In this document: piece by piece, positions 32,120-39,361 of the stretch
Position numbering within the stretch: position 1 is the first letter of the stretch
How the letters are laid out: every line of letters begins with the position of its first letter
From: JAUSIF01 sp036556265
GTDB lineage: Bacteria > Pseudomonadota > Alphaproteobacteria > Rhizobiales > Xanthobacteraceae
DNA: 39,361 bases
NCBI GenBank assembly: GCA_036556265.1
Contig: DATBJU010000007.1
Span: 1 to 39,361, forward strand
Direction of reading: 5' to 3'
Program-made: the position numbers and the translations under genes
Notes under the pieces: generated by a model
Database searches by the model: none
The model's input: the letters and a program-made list of their open reading frames with translations, nothing else
Told to the model about the DNA's origin: nothing

Positions 32120-34747
32120 ATGAAAAACGAACGCTACAACGCCCGCGAGGCCGAGCCACGCTGGCAGCGCATCTGGGACGAGCGCGAGATCTTCAAGACG
32201 AAGAACGACGATCCGCGCCCGAAATACTACGTGCTCGAGATGTTTCCGTATCCTTCGGGGCGCATCCACATGGGCCACGTGCGCAACTACACCATGGGTG
32301 ACGTGGTCGCCCGCTACATGCGCGCCCGTGGCCACAACGTGTTGCACCCGATGGGCTGGGACGCGTTCGGCATGCCGGCCGAGAACGCGGCCATGGCGAA
32401 CAAAGTGCACCCGAAAGCCTGGACCTACGAGAACATCGCAGCGATGAAGGCGCAGCTCAAGTCCATGGGTCTCTCGCTCGACTGGAGCCGCGAGGTCGCG
32501 ACCTGCGATCCAAGTTACTACCACCATCAGCAGAAAATGTTTCTCGATTTCTGGAAGGCCGGTCTCGTCGAGCGCAAGACATCGAAGGTGAATTGGGATC
32601 CGGTCGACCAGACCGTGCTCGCGAACGAGCAGGTGATCGACGGCCGCGGCTGGCGTTCGGGCGCGCCGGTCGAGCAGCGCGAGCTGACCCAGTGGTTCTT
32701 CAAGATCACGGCCTATTCCGAGGAGCTCTTGAGCGCGCTCGATACCCTCAACCGCTGGCCGGAAAAAGTCCGCGTCATGCAGAAGAACTGGATCGGCAAG
32801 TCCGAGGGCCTGCTCGTCCGCTTCATGCTTACGCCCGGCGCGCCGGGCGATATCGACGAGGTCGAAGTTTTCACGACGCGCCACGATACGCTGTTCGGTG
32901 CTTCCTTCATCGCGATCGCGCCCGATCATCCGCTCGCAACAGCCGCCGCCGAGCGTGATCCGAGGGTTGCCGCTTTCATCGAGGAATGCCGCCGCCACGG
33001 TACGGCCCAGGAGGTGATCGAGAAGGCCGAGAAGCTCGGCGTCGACACAGGCCTGCGCGCGATCCACCCGTTCGATCCGAAATGGGAGCTTCCCGTCTAC
33101 GTCGCGAACTTCATCCTGATGGATTACGGCACCGGCGCAGTCTTCGGCTGCCCTGCACACGATCAACGCGATTTGGATTTTGCGCGAAAGTACGGCCTTC
33201 CCGTTGTCCCCGTCGTCGTGCCCGAGGGCGCCGATCTGAAGAAGTTCGAGATCGGAACCGAGGCCTACGATGGCGACGGATTACTCGCGAATTCGCGCTT
33301 CCTCGACGGCAAGACTGTCGAGGCCGCCAAGGAAGACGTGGCACGCCGCCTGGAAGGCGAAACGCGCGGCAACCGTGCGGTCGCACAGCGCCGCATCCAA
33401 TTTCGTCTGCGTGATTGGGGCATTTCACGGCAGCGCTACTGGGGTTGCCCGATTCCTGCAATCCACTGCAAGACGCACGGCGCGGTTCCCGTGCCCGTGA
33501 GGGATTTACCGGTCGAGTTGCCTGAAGACGTCGAGTTCGACCGCCCGGGCAATCCACTTGATCGGCATCCGACCTGGAAGAATGTTCGCTGCCCGATCTG
33601 CAACGAGCCGGCGCGCCGTGAGACCGACACCATGGACACTTTCGTGGACTCGTCCTGGTATTTCCTGCGCTTTACCGCGCCACAGGCGAAGACGCCGACG
33701 GACTCCAAGGCCGAGCAATATTGGATGCCGGTCGATCAGTACATCGGCGGCGTAGAGCACGCGATCTTACATCTTCTCTATTCGCGCTTCTTCACCCGCG
33801 CCATGAAGGCGACCGGTCACGCGCACGTCGACGAGCCGTTCGAGGGCCTGTTCACCCAAGGCATGGTGGTGCACGAAACCTACGAGAAGAAGGACGGCAC
33901 CTTCGCGAGCCCGGCCGAGGTGCGGCTCGAAGCTGACGGCGACAAGCGCCGCGCGACCCTGCTCGCTGGTGGCGAGGAAGTTGCCATCGGCCCCATCGAG
34001 AAGATGTCGAAATCAAAGCGAAATACCGTCGATCCCGACGACATACTTTCGACCTACGGGGCCGATACCGCTCGCTGGTTCATGCTGTCCGATAGTCCCC
34101 CGGACCGCGACGTGATTTGGACCGAGGAAGGCGTGCAGGGTTCGTATCGCTTCGTCCAGCGCCTCTATCGGCTTGCGAACGATCTCGCCGATCTCGCAGC
34201 ACCGGTCGGCACCCCGCGCCCGTCGAGCTACGGTCCCGCGGCGCTCGCGGTGCGTAAGAGCGCGCATGCGGCACTCGCGCGCGTGAGCGACGACGTCGAG
34301 CGCCTGCGCTTCAATCGATGCGTCGCACACATCTATGAAATGGCCAACGCGCTGGGCGCCGCGGTCGCCGACGCCCGCAGCGCGAAGAAAGTCGCCGCCG
34401 ATCTCGCCGCGGCGTTCCGCGAAGCCGGCGAAATTCTCATCCGGTTGGTCGAGCCGATGATGCCGCACCTCGCGGAGGAATGCTGGGAGACGCTCGGGCA
34501 CAAGACGCTCGTCGCCGAGGAAGCGTGGCCGACTGTCGAGCGCGAGCTGCTGGTGGAGGAGACGATCACTCTGCCGGTTCAGGTCAACGGCAAGAAGCGC
34601 GCGGACGTAACCATTGCGCGCGACGCCGCCCAACCCGAGGTAGAGGCCGCCGTGCTCGCGTTGGAGCCCGTTCAGCGGGCGCTTGAAGGTCGTCGGCCCA
34701 AGCGTATCATTGTAGTTCCACAGAGGATTGTGAATGTCGTCGCGTGA
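32120..34747 (+). CDS. leuS: Leucyl-tRNA synthetase
   Basis: 875 residues, the usual bacterial LeuS length. The HIGH-type motif HMGH is at 50-53 (within PYPSGRIHMGHVRNYTMGD). The CP1 editing domain occupies about 225-420 (TTRHDTLFGASFIAIAPDHPLA, then MDYGTGAVFGCPAHDQRD with the editing Asp). KMSKS is at 628-632 (KMSKSKRNTVDPDD), followed by the anticodon-binding and C-terminal domains. It charges tRNA-Leu. The ATG at 32120 lacks a strong ribosome-binding site. The 3' end overlaps lptE by 14 bp, and holA follows, a conserved alphaproteobacterial order. Confidence 0.97.
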   Translation: MKNERYNAREAEPRWQRIWDEREIFKTKNDDPRPKYYVLEMFPYPSGRIHMGHVRNYTMGDVVARYMRARGHNVLHPMGWDAFGMPAENAAMANKVHPKAWTYENIAAMKAQLKSMGLSLDWSREVATCDPSYYHHQQKMFLDFWKAGLVERKTSKVNWDPVDQTVLANEQVIDGRGWRSGAPVEQRELTQWFFKITAYSEELLSALDTLNRWPEKVRVMQKNWIGKSEGLLVRFMLTPGAPGDIDEVEVFTTRHDTLFGASFIAIAPDHPLATAAAERDPRVAAFIEECRRHGTAQEVIEKAEKLGVDTGLRAIHPFDPKWELPVYVANFILMDYGTGAVFGCPAHDQRDLDFARKYGLPVVPVVVPEGADLKKFEIGTEAYDGDGLLANSRFLDGKTVEAAKEDVARRLEGETRGNRAVAQRRIQFRLRDWGISRQRYWGCPIPAIHCKTHGAVPVPVRDLPVELPEDVEFDRPGNPLDRHPTWKNVRCPICNEPARRETDTMDTFVDSSWYFLRFTAPQAKTPTDSKAEQYWMPVDQYIGGVEHAILHLLYSRFFTRAMKATGHAHVDEPFEGLFTQGMVVHETYEKKDGTFASPAEVRLEADGDKRRATLLAGGEEVAIGPIEKMSKSKRNTVDPDDILSTYGADTARWFMLSDSPPDRDVIWTEEGVQGSYRFVQRLYRLANDLADLAAPVGTPRPSSYGPAALAVRKSAHAALARVSDDVERLRFNRCVAHIYEMANALGAAVADARSAKKVAADLAAAFREAGEILIRLVEPMMPHLAEECWETLGHKTLVAEEAWPTVERELLVEETITLPVQVNGKKRADVTIARDAAQPEVEAAVLALEPVQRALEGRRPKRIIVVPQRIVNVVA

Positions 34748-35273
34748 CGGGGAAATAAAATTCCTGCGCCTGATCGCGGCCGGCTTGGTCGCCGCTGCGC
34801 TTGGCGGCTGCATGTTCCAGCCCATGTACGCCCAGACGCCGCTCTTTGGCTCTGGGCCTTCCCTGCGCGACGCCCTGCGCGACGTCGAGGTTGCCTCGAT
34901 CAATGGCCGCATCGGCAATGAGTTGCGCAACGACCTGATCTACGAATTGACCGGGGGCGAAGGCAATCAGGTCGACGCACCATTCCGACTCACCCTGGTC
35001 GCTAACGTCAGTTCGTTCAGCCCGGTCATCGATACAGAGTCCGGTCGTCCGGTCGCCGAAATGGTGTCTTTCGATGTCACCTATAAGCTGCACGACGTGG
35101 TGCGCGACCGCACTGTGCTCACCGAGCAGGCGCTCGCGCGCGTCTCGATCGACCGCAGTCAGCAGCGCTACGCGAATGTGCGCGCGATCCGCGACGCCGA
35201 AAACCGCGCCGCCAAAGTCGTCGCCGAGCAGATCCGATCGCGTCTCGCCTCGTTCTTCCTCACGCGCACCTGA
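34734..35273 (+). CDS. lptE: LPS-assembly lipoprotein LptE
   Basis: 179 residues with a lipoprotein signal peptide ending in the lipobox LGGC (Cys26 lipidated). The mature part has the low-complexity alpha/beta pattern of LptE: FQPMYAQTPLFGS, then RIGNELRNDLIYELTGGEG and SFDVTYKLHDV, with a final amphipathic helix (AAKVVAEQIRSRLASFF). LptE plugs the LptD outer-membrane barrel for lipopolysaccharide export. The ATG at 34734 lies inside the leuS 3' end (14-bp overlap), implying translational coupling. The gene is divergent in sequence across phyla, but the position between leuS and holA supports it strongly. Confidence 0.92.
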   Translation: MSSRDGEIKFLRLIAAGLVAAALGGCMFQPMYAQTPLFGSGPSLRDALRDVEVASINGRIGNELRNDLIYELTGGEGNQVDAPFRLTLVANVSSFSPVIDTESGRPVAEMVSFDVTYKLHDVVRDRTVLTEQALARVSIDRSQQRYANVRAIRDAENRAAKVVAEQIRSRLASFFLTRT

Positions 35274-35279
35274 GCGGTC

Positions 35280-36308
35280 GTGGTCGCGATCCGCAATCAG
35301 GACGCGGACGCCTTCATCACGCGCCCCGACCCGCGCCGTGCAGTGATCCTCCTTTTCGGTCCCGATCTTGGCCTTGTGCGCGAGCGCGCGGAGGCCCTCT
35401 TACAGGGTGCGAGTAAGGATTCTTCGGACCCATTTTCCGTCACCACGATCGAAGGGGACGTGCTGGCCGGCGATCCCGGGCGCCTCGCCGACGAGGCTCG
35501 GACGATCGGCCTGTTCGGCGGACGGCGCCTCGTGCATGTCCGGGCGGGCGGCCGCAACTTCAGCGATGCGTTGCAAAGTCTCCTCGCCGACCCGCCAAAG
35601 GACACACTCGTCATCATCGAAGCGGGCGACCTGCGCAAGGGCACACCCCTCCGCAAGCTTGCAGAGTCCTCGCCTCACGCTGCAGCCATCGCCTGCTACG
35701 CGGACACCGAGCGCGATGTCGCCCGCCTCGTCGATCGCACGCTCCGCGAAACTGGAATCGGGATCGATGCCGACGCGCGCGATATTCTTGTCAATCTACT
35801 TGGCGCCGACCGCCTTGCCACCCGTTCGGAGCTGGACAAGCTCGTACTGTACGCCGGGGAAAAGAAGCGGATCGACTACGACGATGTGCGTGCCGTGATC
35901 GCCGATTCGTCCGCGCTGGCACTCGACGACGTAGTCGACGCAGCCGCAGCCGGCGAACCGGACGCGGCGCTCGTCGCCCTCGGAAAGGCGCGCGCCGCCG
36001 GCATTGCGCCAAGCACGGTCATCGGTGCCGCGATTCGACACATCGCGACTCTGCACCGGCTAAGCCTGCGCATGGAACGCGGCGATTCCGCCTCGCACAT
36101 CGTTTCCGATCCGCAGCTGCGCATCCATTTTCGCCGCCAGCCACGGTTTGAGCGTGCGCTCACGCGCTTCGGTCCGGCCGCTTTGGAACGGTCGTTGGCC
36201 TCACTCGGTGTGGCGGCGCTGGCGGCGCGGCGATCCGCAACCCTCGCCGAGCCGATCGTCGAACGCGAAATCCTCGCGCTCGCGCGCGGCAGCAGACGGC
36301 GCGCCTGA
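35280..36308 (+). CDS. holA: DNA polymerase III subunit delta (HolA)
   Basis: 342 residues from a GTG at 35280, 6 bp after the lptE stop. The delta fold begins AVILLFGPDLGLVRERAEALL (AAA-like clamp-loader wrench subunit without ATP binding). It carries GLFGGRRLVHVRAGG and LIEAGDLRKGTPLRKLAE-type blocks, and ends in the helical collar domain. The delta subunit opens the beta sliding clamp during clamp loading. The gene converges on parB, with 19 bp between the two stops. Confidence 0.93.
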   Translation: MVAIRNQDADAFITRPDPRRAVILLFGPDLGLVRERAEALLQGASKDSSDPFSVTTIEGDVLAGDPGRLADEARTIGLFGGRRLVHVRAGGRNFSDALQSLLADPPKDTLVIIEAGDLRKGTPLRKLAESSPHAAAIACYADTERDVARLVDRTLRETGIGIDADARDILVNLLGADRLATRSELDKLVLYAGEKKRIDYDDVRAVIADSSALALDDVVDAAAAGEPDAALVALGKARAAGIAPSTVIGAAIRHIATLHRLSLRMERGDSASHIVSDPQLRIHFRRQPRFERALTRFGPAALERSLASLGVAALAARRSATLAEPIVEREILALARGSRRRA

Positions 36309-36327
36309 AACAAGCCATTTCCAGCGC

Positions 36328-37209
36328 TTAGTGGCGGCTTCCCAGTCGCCTGCACAGTGCATCGAGCTGCTCGAGCGTACGATAGCGGATGCGCACCTCG
36401 CCGCCGGCACTGCGATGATTGATCTCGACCGCGAGCCCGAGCACATCGGTCAGCTTCTTTTCGAGCGCACGAACGTCGTGACTCTTCACGCCGCGCGGCC
36501 GCCGCTTTGCATGTTTCCCGCGCGCCTCCGCCTGCGCGCCCGCAATCGCCTCCACATCGCGCACGTTGAGGCCCTTCTCGATAATCGCCCTAGCCAGGGC
36601 CTCGGGATTGTCGTGCGCGAGCAGCGCGCGCGCGTGTCCGGCCGTAAGCTTGCCCTCGGCAAGATAGCGTTTCACGCTTTCCGGCAATTTCAGGAGGCGC
36701 AGCGTGTTCGCGATGTGGCTGCGGCTCTTGCCGACGATTTTCGCAAGGTCGGCCTGCGCGTAGTTGAATTGCTCGATCAGCGAATCGTAGCCCATCGCTT
36801 CTTCCAGCGGGTTGAGATCGGCCCGCTGCACGTTTTCGATGATCGCGATCTCGAGCGCTTCCTTGTCGCTGATCTCGAGCAAAATGACCGGCACTTCGTG
36901 CAGGCCCGCGCGCTGTGCCGCGCGCCACCGCCGCTCGCCCGCGATGATCTCGTAGGCGTCGACAGCACCGCTGACCGTGCGAACGAGGATAGGCTGCAAG
37001 ATGCCCTTTGCCCGCACCGATGCGGAAAGCTCCTCCAGTTCCTCCTCGCCGTAGTGGCGGCGCGGATTGCGCGGGTTCGGTCGCAGAAATTCGATCGGTA
37101 CGCGCCGCTGTCCGCGCGCGCGTTCGACTGCGGCGCTCTCATCGCCAACGTCGCCAATGAGCGCGGCGAGCCCTCGTCCCAATCGCGAGCGGGGCGTCTC
37201 TTCCGCCAT
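36328..37209 (-). CDS. parB: Chromosome-partitioning protein ParB
   Basis: 293 residues from the ATG at 37209 (the frame allows a TTG at 37215 as well). The N-terminus SRLGRGLAALIGD, the ParB/Srx CTPase motif GERRWRA (91-97), ENVQRADLNPLEEA (about 126-139) and the parS-binding helix-turn-helix NYAQADLAKIVGKSRSHIANTLRLL are all intact. A C-terminal dimerisation domain completes the protein. ParB loads at parS, spreads as a CTP-dependent clamp and recruits SMC. It lies 58 bp downstream of parA. A parS-like site is in rsmG about 1.5 kb away. Confidence 0.97.
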   Translation of the reverse strand: MAEETPRSRLGRGLAALIGDVGDESAAVERARGQRRVPIEFLRPNPRNPRRHYGEEELEELSASVRAKGILQPILVRTVSGAVDAYEIIAGERRWRAAQRAGLHEVPVILLEISDKEALEIAIIENVQRADLNPLEEAMGYDSLIEQFNYAQADLAKIVGKSRSHIANTLRLLKLPESVKRYLAEGKLTAGHARALLAHDNPEALARAIIEKGLNVRDVEAIAGAQAEARGKHAKRRPRGVKSHDVRALEKKLTDVLGLAVEINHRSAGGEVRIRYRTLEQLDALCRRLGSRH

Positions 37210-37267
37210 GGTCAAGGTTCAAACTCCGTGCGCAGGTTGCTTCGGAACGATCGCACGCGCGAACAAT

Positions 37268-38095
37268 TCATGCCGCAGCAAGCGTACGTTCGCGTTGGAC
37301 GATCTCCGACGCGAGTTTGAGATAGGCTTGGCTGCCGACGCACTTGAAATCATAGAGTAGGACCGGCTTGCCGTAGGACGGCGCCTCCGACACGCGCACG
37401 TTGCGCGGGATGATCGTGTCGTACACCTTGGCGCCGAGGAACTGGCGCACGTCGGCAACGACCTGGTCCGAGAGATTGTTGCGTACGTCGTACATCGTCA
37501 GCACGATGCCGTGGATCGTCAGCCCGGGATTAAGATTGCTCTTTACCTGCTCGACGGTCTTCAAGAGCTGCGACAGCCCCTCGAGCGCGAAGAATTCACA
37601 TTGCAGGGGAACGAGGATCGCATCGGCCGCAGCCATCGCATTGATGGTCAGCAGATTGAGCGACGGCGGGCAATCGACGAGCACGTAGCTGTAGCCGTCA
37701 CCGGCGAGCTTGCCGTCGGCGTCACGCACTGGACGCTCGAGCGAACCGAGCGCGTTGCGCAGGCGGTACGCGCGGTCGCGCGCGGTTGCAATTTCGAGCT
37801 CGAATCCGGACAGGTCCATGGTCGACGGCGCGATATGCAGCCGCGGCACCGCTGTCTCGTGGATCGTGTCCGCGAGCTTCGCCTCGCCGACCAAGGCGTC
37901 GTAGGTCGACCGCGAGCGGCTCTTGTAGTCGATGCCGAGGCCCGTTGAGGCGTTGCCTTGTGGGTCGAGGTCGACGATCAGCACCCGCTCGTCGATGGCG
38001 GCGAGCGCGGTGCCGAGATTGATGGCGGTGGTGGTCTTGCCGACCCCACCCTTCTGGTTGGCGATGGCGAGTACGCGAGGGCGAGTCTGGGTCAT
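37268..38095 (-). CDS. parA: Chromosome-partitioning ATPase ParA
   Basis: 275 residues from the ATG at 38095; a longer frame to 38212 would overlap rsmG and lacks similarity. The deviant Walker A is ANQKGGVGKTTTAINLG (KGGVGKT at 15-21), followed by VLIVDLDPQGNASTGLG and VLVDCPPSLNLLTINAMAAADA. The end IVQRERTLAAA is typical. ParA forms an ATP-dependent gradient on the nucleoid that moves ParB-parS complexes. It precedes parB and follows rsmG by 17 bp. A perfect CtrA-type box lies between 38113 and 38128, 18 bp before its start. Confidence 0.97.
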   Translation of the reverse strand: MTQTRPRVLAIANQKGGVGKTTTAINLGTALAAIDERVLIVDLDPQGNASTGLGIDYKSRSRSTYDALVGEAKLADTIHETAVPRLHIAPSTMDLSGFELEIATARDRAYRLRNALGSLERPVRDADGKLAGDGYSYVLVDCPPSLNLLTINAMAAADAILVPLQCEFFALEGLSQLLKTVEQVKSNLNPGLTIHGIVLTMYDVRNNLSDQVVADVRQFLGAKVYDTIIPRNVRVSEAPSYGKPVLLYDFKCVGSQAYLKLASEIVQRERTLAAA

Positions 38096-38112
38096 GGCGT
38101 TTGCGATCTTGG

Positions 38113-38128
38113 TTAACGCGGGGTTAAC
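38113..38128 (-). promoter_or_regulatory. CtrA-type box upstream of parA
   Basis: TTAA (38113-38116), seven bases, TTAAC (38124-38128) matches the CtrA full-site consensus TTAA-N7-TTAAC exactly, and it also matches when read on the minus strand. It overlaps the rsmG stop codon (TTA on the plus strand is the TAA stop) and ends 18 bp before the parA start, so it could mark a parA promoter or operator. Direct CtrA binding is inferred only from the motif. Confidence 0.5.
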
Positions 38129-38772
38129 GGCCTCTGCACGGCACTTTCGACCACCAGGATCTTGCCGCGCGGATCGGTTCGACTGGGTAGGAGCCTCACC
38201 TGAATCTTCCAAGATTTAGCGGCCTCGGTCAATTCGTTATCAACATCTTGTCCCTTCAGGAAAATCCCCACTGCCCCAGAGGCCAGGAACGGTTGCGAAA
38301 GCTCCATGATTCGGGGCAACGGCGCGAGTGCCCTTGCCATGACGACGTCCACCGCACCGATCTGTTTCGCGACCGATTCGACACGATTCGCGTGCACCTT
38401 GGCCGGCGCGCGCGTTACACGCGCCGCTTCACGGAGAAACGCGGCCTTACGCGTATCACTCTCGACGAGGTGGACGAGAGCCCCTGCCCGCTCCGCGATC
38501 GCAATCGCAACAATCAGGCCGGGAAAGCCCCCGCCACTCCCGAGATCCACCCACGATTTAGCGCCTGGCGCCAGATCGACGATCTGCAAGCTGTCTGCGA
38601 TATGCCGCGTCCAGAGCTTCGGCACGGTCGACGCCGCAACGAGCTGCACCGCTCTCTGCCACCGGAGAAACAGCTCCACAAACTGATCGAGACGTACGAC
38701 CGTTTCATGTGAAACCGGCACGAGCCGAAGCGCGTGCGCTCGATCCGCGGCGAGCGAGCGAGCATCGCTCAT
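38113..38772 (-). CDS. rsmG: 16S rRNA (guanine-N7)-methyltransferase RsmG (GidB)
   Basis: 219 residues. The SAM-binding core is SWVDLGSGGGFPGLIVAIAIAE (residues about 90-111), followed by LVESDTRKAAFLREAARV and VMARALAPLPRIMELSQPF. N-terminally, QFVELFLRWQRAVQLVA and LWTRHIADSLQI match RsmG. It methylates the N7 of a guanine in the 530 loop (G527 in E. coli) of 16S rRNA; loss gives low-level streptomycin resistance. Its ATG overlaps the mnmG TGA in ATGA (38769-38772), so translation is coupled. A parS-like sequence lies within the codons for VSHETV. Confidence 0.96.
   Translation of the reverse strand: MSDARSLAADRAHALRLVPVSHETVVRLDQFVELFLRWQRAVQLVAASTVPKLWTRHIADSLQIVDLAPGAKSWVDLGSGGGFPGLIVAIAIAERAGALVHLVESDTRKAAFLREAARVTRAPAKVHANRVESVAKQIGAVDVVMARALAPLPRIMELSQPFLASGAVGIFLKGQDVDNELTEAAKSWKIQVRLLPSRTDPRGKILVVESAVQRPLTPR
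38701..38716. promoter_or_regulatory. parS-like ParB-binding site inside rsmG
   Basis: CGTTTCATGTGAAACC contains GTTTCATGTGAAAC (38702-38715), which differs at one central base from the near-universal parS core GTTTCACGTGAAAC. It is about 1.5 kb from parB and 0.6 kb from parA. ParB in this window has an intact helix-turn-helix and CTPase motif. Location inside a coding gene near parAB is typical for bacterial parS sites. Confidence 0.65.
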
Positions 38773-39361
38773 CCCGCGCGGCGCGCATGCAACGCGACCA
38801 GCGCGAGCGCGGCCGGCGTCATCCCGTCGATGCGGTCCGCTTGGCCGAGAGTCCGCGGCCGCACAGCGCCGAGCTTCTGCCGCAGCTCCGTGGAGAGGCC
38901 AGGAATTGATTCATAGTCGATCCAGTCCGGCAGATTGAGCGCTTCATCACGGCGAAAACGGGCAACGTCCTCCGCCTGGCGCTCGAGATAGACCGCGTAC
39001 TTGGCATCAGTCTCAAGTTGCCCGGCGATCTTCGGATCGATCGCTCTGAACTCGGGCCAGATGCGGGCCAAGTCGGCGATGCCGAGATCAGGATAGGACA
39101 GCAGCTGGTAGGCGCTACGCCGCTGGCCATCTCTATTCAGAACGAGTCCGAATCGATTTGCCTCGGTCGGAGTCACCGAGACTGATCGCGCCCAATTTCG
39201 CACCGATTCCAGCAGCGCCAGCCTGTTAACAAATCGTTTACCACGCTCCCCGCCAACGCATCCGAGGTCGATCCCCCGCTGCGTGAGCCGCTGATCCGCG
39301 TTGTCCGCACGCAGCGTGAGCCGATACTCCGCGCGCGACGTGAACATGCGGTACGGCTCGG
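38769..39361 (-). CDS. mnmG: tRNA U34 carboxymethylaminomethyl-modification enzyme MnmG, C-terminal part (partial)
   Basis: About 197 C-terminal residues; the gene continues past the right end of the window. The visible part opens EPYRMFTSRAEYRLTLRADNADQRLT, characteristic of MnmG/GidA. It runs through DAKYAVYLERQAEDVARFRRDE and IDYESIPGLSTELRQKL, and ends in the helical domain that contacts MnmE (GQADRIDGMTPAALALV). MnmG with MnmE (usually the next gene upstream) installs cmnm5 at U34 of certain tRNAs, using FAD. Its stop overlaps the rsmG start. Confidence 0.96.
   Translation of the reverse strand, partial: EPYRMFTSRAEYRLTLRADNADQRLTQRGIDLGCVGGERGKRFVNRLALLESVRNWARSVSVTPTEANRFGLVLNRDGQRRSAYQLLSYPDLGIADLARIWPEFRAIDPKIAGQLETDAKYAVYLERQAEDVARFRRDEALNLPDWIDYESIPGLSTELRQKLGAVRPRTLGQADRIDGMTPAALALVALHARRAG

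Noticed and set aside
39226..39241. TTAA-N7-TTTAC, a near CtrA box in mnmG
   Set aside because: It has a mismatch in the second half and lies well inside coding sequence.
1..39361. CRISPR array, prophage, insertion sequence or rRNA
   Set aside because: I saw no regularly spaced repeats, transposase, integrase, phage structural genes or rRNA-like sequence; gene content and order are typical chromosomal core.

Overview
The window is one continuous, gene-dense stretch of a GC-rich chromosome. It looks like an alphaproteobacterium, most probably of the Hyphomicrobiales (Rhizobiales) type. Grounds: the mnmG-rsmG-parA-parB / holA-lptE-leuS block, the rsmB-heparinase-like-purH trio, the ybbN-Lon-like-Trm112 trio, the large (180 kDa class) NAD-glutamate dehydrogenase, an SDHAF4/DUF1674 gene, and a UbiH/COQ6-type hydroxylase. 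I see no prophage, insertion sequence, CRISPR array or rRNA. Almost all genes belong to known families; I found no wholly new multi-gene system. The notable signals are regulatory sites, one decayed gene and a few unusual architectures.

Left part (1-9.1 kb): the tail of acetyl-CoA synthetase, an exported L,D-transpeptidase, an alpha/beta hydrolase, the SDH assembly factor and htpX. Then come the co-directional rsmB, heparinase II/III-like gene and purH. Convergent to purH is an Atg22/UMF1-type MFS transporter that follows the very large glutamate dehydrogenase gene on the minus strand.

Middle (14.1-24.4 kb): a tRNA-Gly(GCC) with encoded CCA, a DUF2652-SRPBCC fusion, a ProXp-ala-type editing deacylase, the thioredoxin-TPR protein YbbN, a Lon N-terminal-domain protein and a Trm112-family protein. 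A ubiquinone hydroxylase lies opposite, followed by tesB. Two consecutive glnK-amtB operons follow, each preceded by a candidate sigma-54 promoter, and the second ends in a clear intrinsic terminator. This is a nitrogen-status sensing and ammonium-uptake module.

Right part (24.4-39.4 kb): a DapC-like aminotransferase and ftsK, preceded by a CtrA-type box, then lolA. Next is a degraded exonuclease III gene (xth) ending at a 17-bp-arm palindrome flanked by 12-bp direct repeats. A response regulator is paired with a stand-alone cyclic-nucleotide-binding protein. A second L,D-transpeptidase, yggS, leuS, lptE and holA lead into the chromosome-partitioning cluster parB-parA-rsmG-mnmG on the minus strand. 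A one-mismatch parS site sits inside rsmG and a second perfect CtrA-type box lies just upstream of parA. This end of the window is therefore probably near the replication origin.
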